From an uncultured Aliiroseovarius sp. (GTDB lineage Bacteria > Pseudomonadota > Alphaproteobacteria > Rhodobacterales > Rhodobacteraceae), in assembly GCA_938023895.1 (NCBI GenBank), contig CALJDH010000184.1, positions 1 through 5,310 of the forward strand: a stretch of 5,310 nucleotides of DNA, written 5' to 3'. This document shows positions 1-5,310 of this stretch, in pieces (position 1 is the first letter of the stretch; each line of letters begins with the position of its first letter). Below the pieces are notes generated by a model. That model made no database searches and was not told the origin of the DNA. It worked only from the letters and a program-made list of their open reading frames with translations. Both the position numbers and the translations under genes were made by a program.

Positions 1-986
1 TGGCGGTCTTGCATATAGCCGACCAGCACGCCGTCTTCGATCAGGGTGGTCCGGCCTGAGGGCGTGCCCTCGTCATCCACGCTGATCGAACCGCGGCGGT
101 CGGGCAGGGTGCCGTCATCCACGACGGTGACGCCTTTTGCCGCAACCTGTTGGCCCACAAGGCCCGAGAAGGCCGAGGTGCCCTTGCGGTTGAAGTCGCC
201 CTCCAGCCCGTGGCCCACAGCTTCGTGCAGCAGAATGCCGGGCCATCCGTTGCCCAGAACCACGTCCATCACGCCTGCAGGCGCAGGCACCGCGTCGAGG
301 TTCACCAAGGCAATCCGCAACGCCTCACGCGCGGTGCTTTGCCAGTGTTGCGGGGCCATCAGGCCGGTCAGGCCGGCACGTCCTCCGCCACCCGCCGAGC
401 CGCTCTCGCGCCGTCCGTCTTTCTCGACGATCACGGACACGTTCAGCCGCGTCATTGGGCGGGTGTCGGACACCAACTGACCGTCCGGGCGCAGGATATG
501 CACCTCTTGCAAGGACGCCGCGATGGTGGCCGAGACCTGCACCACGCGCGAGTCGAGATCGCGTGTAAACGCGTCGATCTCGCGCAGGGTTTCAACTTTC
601 AGGCCAAAGCCCGCATCGGCCATCGGGTCGGCATCGGTATAGAGCTTGCGGTTGGTACGGGCAGGGGCATCGGCCCATGTGCCGCCGCCATCGCCCACAG
701 CCAGCGCCACGGTCGAAGCCGCACGTTTCAACGCTGCCTCGCTGATCTCGGTCGAATGGGCGTAGCCGGTGGTTTCGCCGTTGACCGCGCGCAGGCCAAA
801 GCCTTCGGACGCGTCATAGCTGGCGTTGCGCAACCGACCGTCGTCAAAGACCAGCGCCTCGGACCGCATGCGTTCCAGAAACAGCTCGCCATCATCGGCG
901 CCTTGGGTGGTCTGCGCCAGAATCTTTTGGGCCTCTTCCTGACCAATCAGGGTCTCGAACGGGCGAAATGCGGTGGTGTCGGTCAT
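1..986 (-). CDS. tldD: TldD, zinc metalloprotease subunit (3' end outside window)
   Basis: Reading the minus strand from ATG 986-984 gives 328 codons with no stop, running off the window start, so the C-terminal part is missing. The protein begins MTDTTAFRPFETL and has the TldD/PmbA (peptidase U62) layout. Residues 46-70 contain the strand VFDDGRLRNAS and then GFGLRAVNG. A glycine-rich stretch follows at S195-G205. The zinc motif HEAVGHGLEGD starts at H254, giving HExxxH with H254, E255 and H259; in E. coli TldD (about 480 residues) this motif lies at nearly the same position. The third zinc ligand, a cysteine in the family, would lie beyond the window. In E. coli TldD pairs with TldE (PmbA) to form a cytoplasmic protease that processes microcin B17 and degrades the CcdA antitoxin; the substrate here is unknown. 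The gene is divergent from the oxidase genes and has no evident role in oxidase biogenesis. The Shine-Dalgarno is weak (AAAGG about six bases before ATG). Confidence 0.95.
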   Translation of the reverse strand, partial: MTDTTAFRPFETLIGQEEAQKILAQTTQGADDGELFLERMRSEALVFDDGRLRNASYDASEGFGLRAVNGETTGYAHSTEISEAALKRAASTVALAVGDGGGTWADAPARTNRKLYTDADPMADAGFGLKVETLREIDAFTRDLDSRVVQVSATIAASLQEVHILRPDGQLVSDTRPMTRLNVSVIVEKDGRRESGSAGGGGRAGLTGLMAPQHWQSTAREALRIALVNLDAVPAPAGVMDVVLGNGWPGILLHEAVGHGLEGDFNRKGTSAFSGLVGQQVAAKGVTVVDDGTLPDRRGSISVDDEGTPSGRTTLIEDGVLVGYMQDR

Positions 987-1038
987 GGGGGGCCTTTAGT
1001 TTGCGCTAAACGCGACGTTGTTCGTTAACTTGAGAAGG

Positions 1039-1066
1039 TTTTTCCTTGTTCCCAGCTTTCTAATAT
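1039..1066 (+). promoter_or_regulatory. Candidate sigma-70-type promoter for the coxB operon
   Basis: TAATAT at 1061-1066 is a good -10 hexamer in an otherwise GC-rich region. The best -35 at a 16-base spacing is a poor TTTTTC (1039-1044). A better -35-like TTGAGA (1030-1035) is 25 bases upstream of the -10, too far to pair with it. If this promoter is used, transcription would start near 1073 and leave a leader of about 120 bases before the coxB ATG. This is a motif-level inference; a weak -35 could mean that an activator is needed. Confidence 0.35.
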
Positions 1067-1094
1067 GGTTTCACACCAATGAGAAACAAGGGAT

Positions 1095-1173
1095 TCCCGC
1101 GCCCCGTGTGCGGGAGAGGCATGAGCGCGCAGCAGCCTGAACCGGAAATCGCCGGTGTCGGGCCGCGCCGCAC
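1095..1173 (+). other. Structured 5' leader of coxB
   Basis: Two small hairpins can be drawn upstream of the coxB start. The first is TCCCGC (1095-1100) with GCGGGA (1110-1115) around a nine-base loop. The second is GTG-T-CGG (1155-1161, bulged T) with CCGCAC (1168-1173), ending just before the purine-rich GGGAAGAGAAAG (1175-1186) that probably serves as the ribosome-binding region. No known riboswitch or leader-peptide pattern was recognised. The reading frame is open back to ATG 1079, so this stretch could instead encode an N-terminal extension of CoxB, which I consider less likely. Confidence 0.3.
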
Positions 1174-1192
1174 AGGGAAGAGAAAGACGATT

Positions 1193-2053
1193 ATGATGCG
1201 TTTCAGCAGCCTTTTCGCCACTGCAACAGCAATGATGACGGCGGGTGTCGCCACAGCTCAGGAAAACCTTGAGGTGATCGGTAAACCGGTCCAAGGCGGC
1301 ACTGGCTTCCAGCCAGCTGTGACCAGCGTTGCCGAAGCGGCTCAAGGGCTGGACGCGATGATCAATGTGATCATCTTCGGGATTACAATTTTCGTAACCG
1401 CACTGCTGGCTTACGTCATTGTGCGCCACAACCGTCGCGCCAACCCCGAGCCCGCAACTTTCTCGCACCACACCCCGATTGAGATCGCATGGACCCTGAT
1501 CCCGGTTGTGATCTTGGTATTCATCGGTGCTTTCTCGCTGCCGGTTCTGTTCCAGCAGCAGGTGATCCCCAAGGGCGATGTTGTGATCAAGGTGACCGGT
1601 TACCAGTGGTACTGGGGCTATGAGTATCCCGAGCACGAATTTGGCTTTGACAGCTTCCTTCTGGATAAATCGGCTCTGGAAGAGCACGGATACGAGCAGA
1701 GCGATTATCTGCTGGCCACCGACACGGCAGTTGTTGTGCCCACCGGCAAAAAAGTTGTGATGCAGGTGACCGCCGCTGACGTGATCCACTCGTGGACCAT
1801 CCCGTCCTTCGGCGTAAAGCAGGATGCTGTTCCCGGTCGTCTGGCCGAACTGTGGTTCGAAGTTGAGCCCGGCAAGGAAGGCATCTACTTCGGCCAGTGT
1901 TCGGAACTGTGCGGTAAAGACCACGCCTATATGCCGATCACTGTGAAAGCCGTGACCCAAGCCGAGTACGAAGCTTGGTTGAAAGGCGCGATCGAAGAAT
2001 ATGCAGGCAATGCGACCACCGTACCTGCCATTCAGGTTGCCTCGGCCAACTGA
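1193..2053 (+). CDS. coxB: Cytochrome c oxidase subunit II, aa3 type (CoxB/CtaC)
   Basis: This 286-residue protein is the CuA-carrying subunit that accepts electrons from cytochrome c on the periplasmic side. Residues 1-22 are a signal peptide (MMRF, hydrophobic core, VATA), with probable cleavage before [10 protein letters not shown]; the mature N-terminus resembles that of Rhodobacter/Paracoccus subunit II, including GGTGFQPA. Membrane helices lie at about 53-77 and 97-120. E97 in [10 protein letters not shown] matches the glutamate at the K-channel entrance. The aromatic segment QWYWGYEY (138-145) includes W139, the expected electron-entry tryptophan. All CuA ligands are present: H199 (VIHSW), C236, E238, C240, H244 and M247. 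ATG 1193 is chosen because it places the signal peptide correctly; ATG 1196 would serve equally well, while in-frame ATGs at 1079 and 1121 would add 38 or 24 hydrophilic residues before the signal peptide. It is the first gene of the operon and lies 89 bases before ctaB. Confidence 0.97.
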   Translation: MMRFSSLFATATAMMTAGVATAQENLEVIGKPVQGGTGFQPAVTSVAEAAQGLDAMINVIIFGITIFVTALLAYVIVRHNRRANPEPATFSHHTPIEIAWTLIPVVILVFIGAFSLPVLFQQQVIPKGDVVIKVTGYQWYWGYEYPEHEFGFDSFLLDKSALEEHGYEQSDYLLATDTAVVVPTGKKVVMQVTAADVIHSWTIPSFGVKQDAVPGRLAELWFEVEPGKEGIYFGQCSELCGKDHAYMPITVKAVTQAEYEAWLKGAIEEYAGNATTVPAIQVASAN

Positions 2054-2059
2054 TCAGAC

Positions 2060-2079
2060 GGAAGGGGGCGACCCCTTCC
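2060..2079 (+). other. GNRA-capped hairpin after coxB
   Basis: GGAAGGGG (2060-2067) pairs perfectly with CCCCTTCC (2072-2079) around the tetraloop GCGA, a member of the stable GNRA class. The hairpin begins six bases after the coxB stop and has no T-run after it. It is therefore more likely an mRNA 3'-end stabiliser or processing element than a terminator on its own. It lies directly before a second hairpin (2086-2103). Confidence 0.55.
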
Positions 2080-2085
2080 CACAGG

Positions 2086-2107
2086 CCGCCCTTCCGGGGG
2101 CGGTTTC
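2086..2107 (+). terminator. Weak intrinsic terminator or attenuator between coxB and ctaB
   Basis: CCGCCC (2086-2091) pairs with GGGCGG (2098-2103) around TTCCGG and is followed by TTTC. G-T wobble pairs can extend the stem into the T-run. The T-tract is short and interrupted, so partial rather than full termination is the likelier outcome. This would give more coxB (a structural subunit) than ctaB (an enzyme) transcript from one promoter. Function is inferred from structure and position only. Confidence 0.45.
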
Positions 2108-2142
2108 TTGCAAAAAGACCCTAGCCAGAGCGCCAAAACACC

Positions 2143-3087
2143 ATGACTGACGCCAGCATCCAAACCACCAAGACCGAAACCGGCGAGGCCGGATTTGGCG
2201 ACTATTTCGCGCTGTTGAAGCCGCGCGTCATGTCGCTTGTGGTGTTCACGGCCCTTGTTGGGCTGCTGGTCGCGCCGGTTGGCGTGAACCCCGTGGTCGG
2301 TCTGGCCTCGATCCTGTTCATCGCCGTGGGCGGTGGTGCCTCGGGCGCCCTGAACATGTGGTGGGATGCTGACATCGACCGCAAGATGAAGCGCACCCTG
2401 ACCCGCCCGATCCCGTCGGGTAAAGTTGAAGAAGGCGAGGCATTCGCCATCGGCATCACCCTGTCGGTTATGGCCGTCGTGATGCTGGGGCTGGCTGCCA
2501 ACTTGATGGCGGCAGCCCTGTTGGCCTTCACCATCTTATTCTATGTCGTGATCTACACGATGTGGCTGAAACGCTGGACCCCGCAGAACATCGTGATCGG
2601 TGGCGCGGCGGGCGCGTTCCCTCCGATGATCGGCTGGGCTGTTGCCACCGGTGGGATCTCGATCGAAAGCGTTCTGATGTTCGCATTGACCTTCGCATGG
2701 ACGCCGCCCCATTTCTGGGCGCTGGCCCTGTTCACTAAGGGTGACTATGCCAATGCTGGCGTGCCAATGCTGACCGTGACTCACGGCCGCAAGGCGACCC
2801 GCAACCATATCCTTGGTTACACATTTGCACTAGCCGCCGTGGCCATCGCGTTGGGCCTGACCTCGGTCGGTGGTCCTACCTATATGGTGATCGCGCTGGT
2901 TCTGAACGCCATGTTCATCAAAGGCGCGTGGGACGTATTCCGCCGCACCGACGTGGACAGCGAAGCTGACAGCCACAAGGCTGAACGTGGTCTGTTCAAG
3001 CTGTCGCTGGCCTACCTGTTCCTGCACTATGGTGCGCTGTTGGTTGAAGCTTCGCTGAAACCCTTCGGTCTGGGGGGCTGGGGCTAA
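2143..3087 (+). CDS. ctaB: Protoheme IX farnesyltransferase (heme O synthase)
   Basis: This 314-residue UbiA-superfamily prenyltransferase transfers a farnesyl group to heme B to make heme O, which CtaA later oxidises to heme A for the oxidase. The substrate/Mg-binding motif is [19 protein letters not shown] (71-89), with N71, D75 and D79 in NxxxDxxxD spacing. The family-typical stretch [20 protein letters not shown] follows at 138-157, then [11 protein letters not shown] (186-196) and the conserved D201-Y...G-P-M-L segment. The rest is hydrophobic, in keeping with the usual nine membrane helices, and the length is normal for the family. The first 20 residues form a hydrophilic cytoplasmic tail. 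The start is the first ATG after the hairpins, and no strong Shine-Dalgarno is seen. The stop codon TAA overlaps the start of the next small gene by one base. The protein is also called CyoE in quinol oxidase operons; the cox context supports the name CtaB. Confidence 0.97.
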   Translation: MTDASIQTTKTETGEAGFGDYFALLKPRVMSLVVFTALVGLLVAPVGVNPVVGLASILFIAVGGGASGALNMWWDADIDRKMKRTLTRPIPSGKVEEGEAFAIGITLSVMAVVMLGLAANLMAAALLAFTILFYVVIYTMWLKRWTPQNIVIGGAAGAFPPMIGWAVATGGISIESVLMFALTFAWTPPHFWALALFTKGDYANAGVPMLTVTHGRKATRNHILGYTFALAAVAIALGLTSVGGPTYMVIALVLNAMFIKGAWDVFRRTDVDSEADSHKAERGLFKLSLAYLFLHYGALLVEASLKPFGLGGWG

Positions 3088-3248
3088 TGGTGATCAAGGC
3101 AGAACACGAACTGCACAAACGCCGCTTGTCCCGCAACATCGGGCTGGGCCTTGTTTTGGTCGGCTTTGTTGCGCTTGTTTATGGGCTTACCGTGGTCAAG
3201 GTCGGCGAGCTGTATCAACCGGAAGCCGCGTCGGAGGCCAGCAAATGA
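3087..3248 (+). CDS. Small single-span membrane protein, probable oxidase assembly factor (CoxF / Coa3-like)
   Basis: ATG 3087 (sharing its A with the ctaB stop TAA) to TGA 3248 encodes 53 residues. The N-terminus is hydrophilic and basic, with HKRRLSRN at 10-17. One hydrophobic helix runs from about 18 to 37, and the tail is short and acidic ([14 protein letters not shown]). By the positive-inside rule the N-terminus is cytoplasmic and the C-terminus periplasmic. It overlaps both neighbours, ctaB by one base and ctaG by four (ATGA), which is strong evidence that it is a real, translationally coupled gene. Small proteins at this place in alphaproteobacterial cox operons have been annotated CoxF; I recall that label but cannot verify it here. 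The pattern RR-xx-RNI, 14 residues to YG, then xT resembles the core of mitochondrial Coa3, a factor that binds newly made Cox1. A role in oxidase assembly is inferred from context and this resemblance. An alternative start is GTG 3090. Confidence 0.85.
   Translation: MVIKAEHELHKRRLSRNIGLGLVLVGFVALVYGLTVVKVGELYQPEAASEASK
3233..3237 (+). promoter_or_regulatory. Strong Shine-Dalgarno of ctaG
   Basis: GGAGG lies seven bases before ATG 3245, inside the last codons of the preceding 53-residue gene. It is the best ribosome-binding site in the window and fixes the ctaG start at the ATGA overlap. Confidence 0.8.
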
Positions 3249-3820
3249 GCCTTTCGCAGCACCAGATGACGGCAGCCAAGATGGTCGGCGTGGTGGTCCT
3301 GATGGGATCGCTCAGCTGGGCTTCGGTTCCGTTCTATGACTGGTTTTGCCGCGTGACCGGCTTTGGTGGTGTCACCGGCGTCGCCGAAGAGGCTTCCGAT
3401 GTAGTGCTGGACCGCACTGTTTTGGTGCGCTTCGACGCGTCGAAAGAACGCGGCATGCCGTGGGAGTTCAAGCCCGTCCAGCGCGAGATGGAAATCCGTC
3501 TGGGCGAAACTGGTTTGGCTTTCTATGAAGCCTATAACCCCACCGACCGCCCAGTTGCCGGCACCGCTAGTTATAACGTGGCGCCTTTCGCCGCGGGTGG
3601 CTTTTTCACTAAGATTGACTGCTTCTGCTTTGAAGAGCAGGTGCTGCAGCCCGGAGAACGTGTGACCATGCCGGTCACCTTCTACGTGGACCCCGAACTG
3701 ATCGAGGACGATGAAGGAAAATACGTGAACGCGATCACGTTGTCCTACACGTTCCATGAAACCGAATTGCCGGAAGAGGTTGCATCGCTTGATGCACCCC
3801 TGACGGTTGTGCAAAACTGA
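3245..3820 (+). CDS. ctaG: Cytochrome c oxidase copper chaperone CtaG (Cox11 family)
   Basis: This 191-residue protein is the Cox11-type chaperone that supplies copper to the CuB centre of subunit I. It has a short cytoplasmic N-terminus, one membrane helix at about 10-29, and a periplasmic immunoglobulin-like domain. Family landmarks are [15 protein letters not shown] (28-42) with the conserved C35, a central [19 protein letters not shown] segment (94-112), and the copper-binding CFCF motif at 126-129 (C126, C128). Near the C-terminus, the conserved FYVDPEL (146-152) and the ITLSYTFHE strand (164-172) are present. Length is normal for the alphaproteobacterial family. The start overlaps the stop of the upstream gene and has a clear GGAGG site. 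It should not be confused with the unrelated Bacillus caa3 CtaG. Delivery would be to the product of coxA, which is not in the window. Confidence 0.96.
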   Translation: MSLSQHQMTAAKMVGVVVLMGSLSWASVPFYDWFCRVTGFGGVTGVAEEASDVVLDRTVLVRFDASKERGMPWEFKPVQREMEIRLGETGLAFYEAYNPTDRPVAGTASYNVAPFAAGGFFTKIDCFCFEEQVLQPGERVTMPVTFYVDPELIEDDEGKYVNAITLSYTFHETELPEEVASLDAPLTVVQN

Positions 3821-3847
3821 CGCCAGAAGAACAGGGACTAGACGCTT

Positions 3848-4648
3848 ATGGCACACGCAAAGAACCACGATTTTCATATTCTGCCGCCCTCGGTAAACCC
3901 GTTTCTGGGTGCCGTGGCAGGCTTCGTCATGCTGTTTGGCGCCGTCCAGTGGATGGCAAACAGCTCGCCTTGGCTGTTCTTCATCGGTCTGGCTGGCGTT
4001 CTTTATGTCATGTTCGCCTGGTGGTCGGACGTTGTGCATGAAGGCGAAACTGGCGACCACACCTCGGTTGTGAAAATCGGCCTGCGCTACGGCGTGATCC
4101 TGTTCATCATGTCCGAAGTTATGTTCTTCGTCGCGTGGTTCTGGAGCTTCTTCAAGCACGCCATGTACCCGATGACCGAAGGCTCGCCCAAGATTGATGG
4201 TGTATGGCCGCCGGTTGGTATCGAGACTTTTGACCCGTGGCACCTGCCGCTGATCAACACTCTGATCCTGCTGCTGTCGGGTTGCGCCGTAACCTGGGCA
4301 CACCACGCCATCGCACATGAAAACAACCGCAAAGATCTGGTTTGGGGTCTGGCGCTGGCTGTGATCCTGGGTGTGATCTTCACCATCTTCCAGGCCTATG
4401 AATATCAGCACGCTGCCTTTGACTTCGCTGGCAACATCTATGGCGTGAACTTCTTCATGGCCACCGGCTTCCACGGTTTCCACGTGATCGTCGGCACCAT
4501 CTTCCTGTTCATCTGCCTGCTGCGCGCGATGAAGGGTCACTTCACTCCGGAAAGCCACGTCGGCTTCGAGGCCGCTGCTTGGTACTGGCACTTCGTTGAC
4601 GTTGTATGGCTGTTCCTGTTCGCCGCTGTTTACATCTGGGGCGGTTGA
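3848..4648 (+). CDS. coxC: Cytochrome c oxidase subunit III, aa3 type (CoxC/CtaE)
   Basis: This 266-residue, seven-helix integral membrane subunit stabilises subunit I and supports proton uptake into the D-channel. The N-terminus ([13 protein letters not shown]) is typical of alphaproteobacterial and mitochondrial subunit III. Conserved points are [11 protein letters not shown] (56-66), the membrane glutamate E90 in [18 protein letters not shown] (the DCCD-reactive glutamate of the family, here with FFKHAMYP), [11 protein letters not shown] (120-130), [11 protein letters not shown] (207-217), and the final helix from [17 protein letters not shown] (242-258). Length matches Rhodobacter/Paracoccus homologues. 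It starts 27 bases after ctaG, with a modest AGGGA (3833-3837) ten bases before the ATG. A strong terminator follows, marking the probable end of the main operon. No residue expected for function was seen to be missing. Confidence 0.97.
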   Translation: MAHAKNHDFHILPPSVNPFLGAVAGFVMLFGAVQWMANSSPWLFFIGLAGVLYVMFAWWSDVVHEGETGDHTSVVKIGLRYGVILFIMSEVMFFVAWFWSFFKHAMYPMTEGSPKIDGVWPPVGIETFDPWHLPLINTLILLLSGCAVTWAHHAIAHENNRKDLVWGLALAVILGVIFTIFQAYEYQHAAFDFAGNIYGVNFFMATGFHGFHVIVGTIFLFICLLRAMKGHFTPESHVGFEAAAWYWHFVDVVWLFLFAAVYIWGG

Positions 4649-4659
4649 ACCTGACCTGC

Positions 4660-4673
4660 GATTAGTCCTAATC
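4660..4673. repeat. Short palindrome GATTAG-TC-CTAATC
   Basis: A perfect six-base inverted repeat with a two-base centre lies 12 bases after the coxC stop and just before the terminator stem. As RNA it would make only a weak five-pair hairpin with a GTCC loop, so as DNA it could equally be a protein-binding site. No regulator is recognised from the motif, and chance is possible. Confidence 0.3.
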
Positions 4674-4676
4674 AGG

Positions 4677-4710
4677 GGCGCGAGGGGAAACCCTCGCGCC
4701 TTTCTTTTTT
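4677..4710 (+). terminator. Strong rho-independent terminator after coxC
   Basis: GGCGCGAGGG (4677-4686) pairs perfectly with CCCTCGCGCC (4691-4700) around a GAAA tetraloop. It is followed by TTTCTTTTTT (4701-4710). A ten-pair GC-rich stem with a GNRA loop and long T-tract is a textbook intrinsic terminator on the plus strand. It lies only 12 bases before the next start codon. Confidence 0.92.
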
Positions 4711-4722
4711 CGGATCTCTGAC

Positions 4723-5310
4723 ATGCGCCAAGCCATCGCCATCATCTTGTCCCTCGCCGTGTTGGCCCTGTTTATCGGGCTGGGCACATGGCAGGTGCAG
4801 CGTCTGAAATGGAAAGAGGGCGTATTGGCTGAGATCGACGCCCGCATCGCCGCAGATCCGGTGTCCCTGCCGGAAAGACCGAACAAGGCTCGAGATACAT
4901 ATCTGCCCGTCGTGGTCAGCGGGAGTTTTGGCGAAGAGACCCTGCGCGTCCTCGTGTCGACCAAACAGGCCGGCGCGGGCTATCGCCTGATCTCGCCTTT
5001 GCTGACAGAGCGGGGCGCAATCCTAATCGACCGAGGCTACATCCGCGTGGCAGACAAGATGCCGCCACTTCCCGTTGGTCCGGTCACGATCGAAGGCAAC
5101 CTGCATTGGCCTGATGACCGAAGCAATTCGACCCCGGAAAATGATGTAGCAGGAAACACGTGGTTCGCCCGCGATCTGCCCCAAATGGCCGACACGCTCG
5201 GCACCCATCCGACCCTTGTCATCACACGCCAAATGACCCCAGCCGAGCCGCGCGTGCTGCCACTGCCGGTCACATCGGAAGGCGTCCCAAACCGACACCT
5301 CGAATATGCT
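4723..5310 (+). CDS. SURF1-family oxidase assembly protein (3' end outside window)
   Basis: ATG 4723 opens 196 codons with no stop before the window ends. SURF1 (Shy1 in yeast) aids insertion of heme a3 into oxidase subunit I. Residues 5-21 form the first membrane helix, leading into the family signature LGTWQVQRLKWKEGVLAEI (20-38). YLPVVVSGSF (60-69) is the conserved YxPVxxxGxF block, GAILIDRGYI (98-107) matches the GxxxLVNRGWV strand, and NTWFARDLPQM (145-155) follows. The last visible residues, PNRHLEYA, begin the PNNHLxYAxTWF motif that leads into the second membrane helix, so perhaps 25-35 residues are missing. No Shine-Dalgarno is seen, and the strong terminator lies just upstream, so expression probably depends on read-through or an unrecognised internal promoter. 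In many other alphaproteobacteria a DUF983 gene lies between coxC and surf1; there is no room for it here. Confidence 0.93.
   Translation, partial: MRQAIAIILSLAVLALFIGLGTWQVQRLKWKEGVLAEIDARIAADPVSLPERPNKARDTYLPVVVSGSFGEETLRVLVSTKQAGAGYRLISPLLTERGAILIDRGYIRVADKMPPLPVGPVTIEGNLHWPDDRSNSTPENDVAGNTWFARDLPQMADTLGTHPTLVITRQMTPAEPRVLPLPVTSEGVPNRHLEYA

Noticed and set aside
46..1028. Plus-strand open frames of 144 and 292 codons opposite tldD
   Set aside because: The minus strand carries a clear TldD with its HExxxH motif; the plus-strand translations are low in structure and are mirror frames of high-GC coding sequence.
1025..1960. 311-codon minus-strand open frame antisense to coxB
   Set aside because: It is a shadow of the coxB frame with no recognisable motif, and coxB is certain from its complete CuA site.
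3151..3339. 62-codon plus-strand frame across the small gene and ctaG start
   Set aside because: It is out of frame with both the overlapping 53-residue gene and ctaG, has no ribosome-binding site, and shows no membrane or domain pattern.
3215..4591. 458-codon minus-strand open frame antisense to ctaG and coxC
   Set aside because: It lies opposite two unmistakable genes, its translation is rich in H, Q, D and R with no recognisable domain, and its openness is explained by the codon bias of the sense strand.
4596..4624. Possible promoter for surf1 inside coxC (TTGACG at 4596-4601)
   Set aside because: At a 17-base spacing the -10 position reads TTCGCC, which is a poor match, and TTGACG here encodes conserved residues of CoxC.
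4668..5298. Minus-strand open frames opposite the SURF1 gene
   Set aside because: The plus strand encodes successive SURF1 motifs through to PNRHLEYA, so the reverse frames are shadows.
1..5310. Mobile element, CRISPR array, tRNA/rRNA or defence system
   Set aside because: No direct-repeat arrays, transposase motifs, terminal repeats or RNA-gene signatures were seen, and genes of known type occupy nearly the whole window.

Overview
The window is a conventional aerobic-respiration locus from an alphaproteobacterium, most likely a member of the Rhodobacterales (Rhodobacter/Paracoccus/Roseobacter group). This rests on moderately high GC, on predicted proteins that strongly resemble subunits II and III of the Paracoccus/Rhodobacter aa3-type cytochrome c oxidase, and on the gene order coxB-ctaB-small ORF-ctaG-coxC-surf1 beside a divergent tldD. 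The genus cannot be fixed from the sequence alone.

Layout. Bases 1-986 (minus strand) hold the N-terminal 328 codons of tldD, a zinc metalloprotease with an HExxxH motif; its 3' end lies outside the window. Bases 987-1192 are a divergent intergenic region with a plausible promoter and a long, structured leader for the oxidase genes. On the plus strand follow coxB (ctaC, subunit II with the CuA site; 1193-2053), an 89-base gap with two tandem hairpins, ctaB (heme O synthase; 2143-3087), a 53-residue single-span membrane protein (3087-3248), ctaG (Cox11-type copper chaperone; 3245-3820), coxC (ctaE, subunit III; 3848-4648), a strong intrinsic terminator (4677-4710), and the first 196 codons of a SURF1-family gene (4723 to the window end).

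How they work together. CoxB and CoxC are structural subunits. CtaB makes heme O, the precursor of heme A. CtaG delivers copper to CuB in subunit I. SURF1 helps insert heme a3 into subunit I. The gene for subunit I itself (coxA/ctaD) is not in the window, as in Paracoccus and Rhodobacter, where it lies elsewhere. The ctaB, small-ORF and ctaG reading frames overlap end to start, so their translation is probably coupled.

I found no novel defence, mobile or RNA-based system. The item most worth a second look is the 53-residue protein between ctaB and ctaG. It has the topology, and part of the sequence pattern, of the mitochondrial oxidase assembly factor Coa3. Also worth checking are the terminator placed only 12 bases before surf1 and the alternative RNA pairings between coxB and ctaB.
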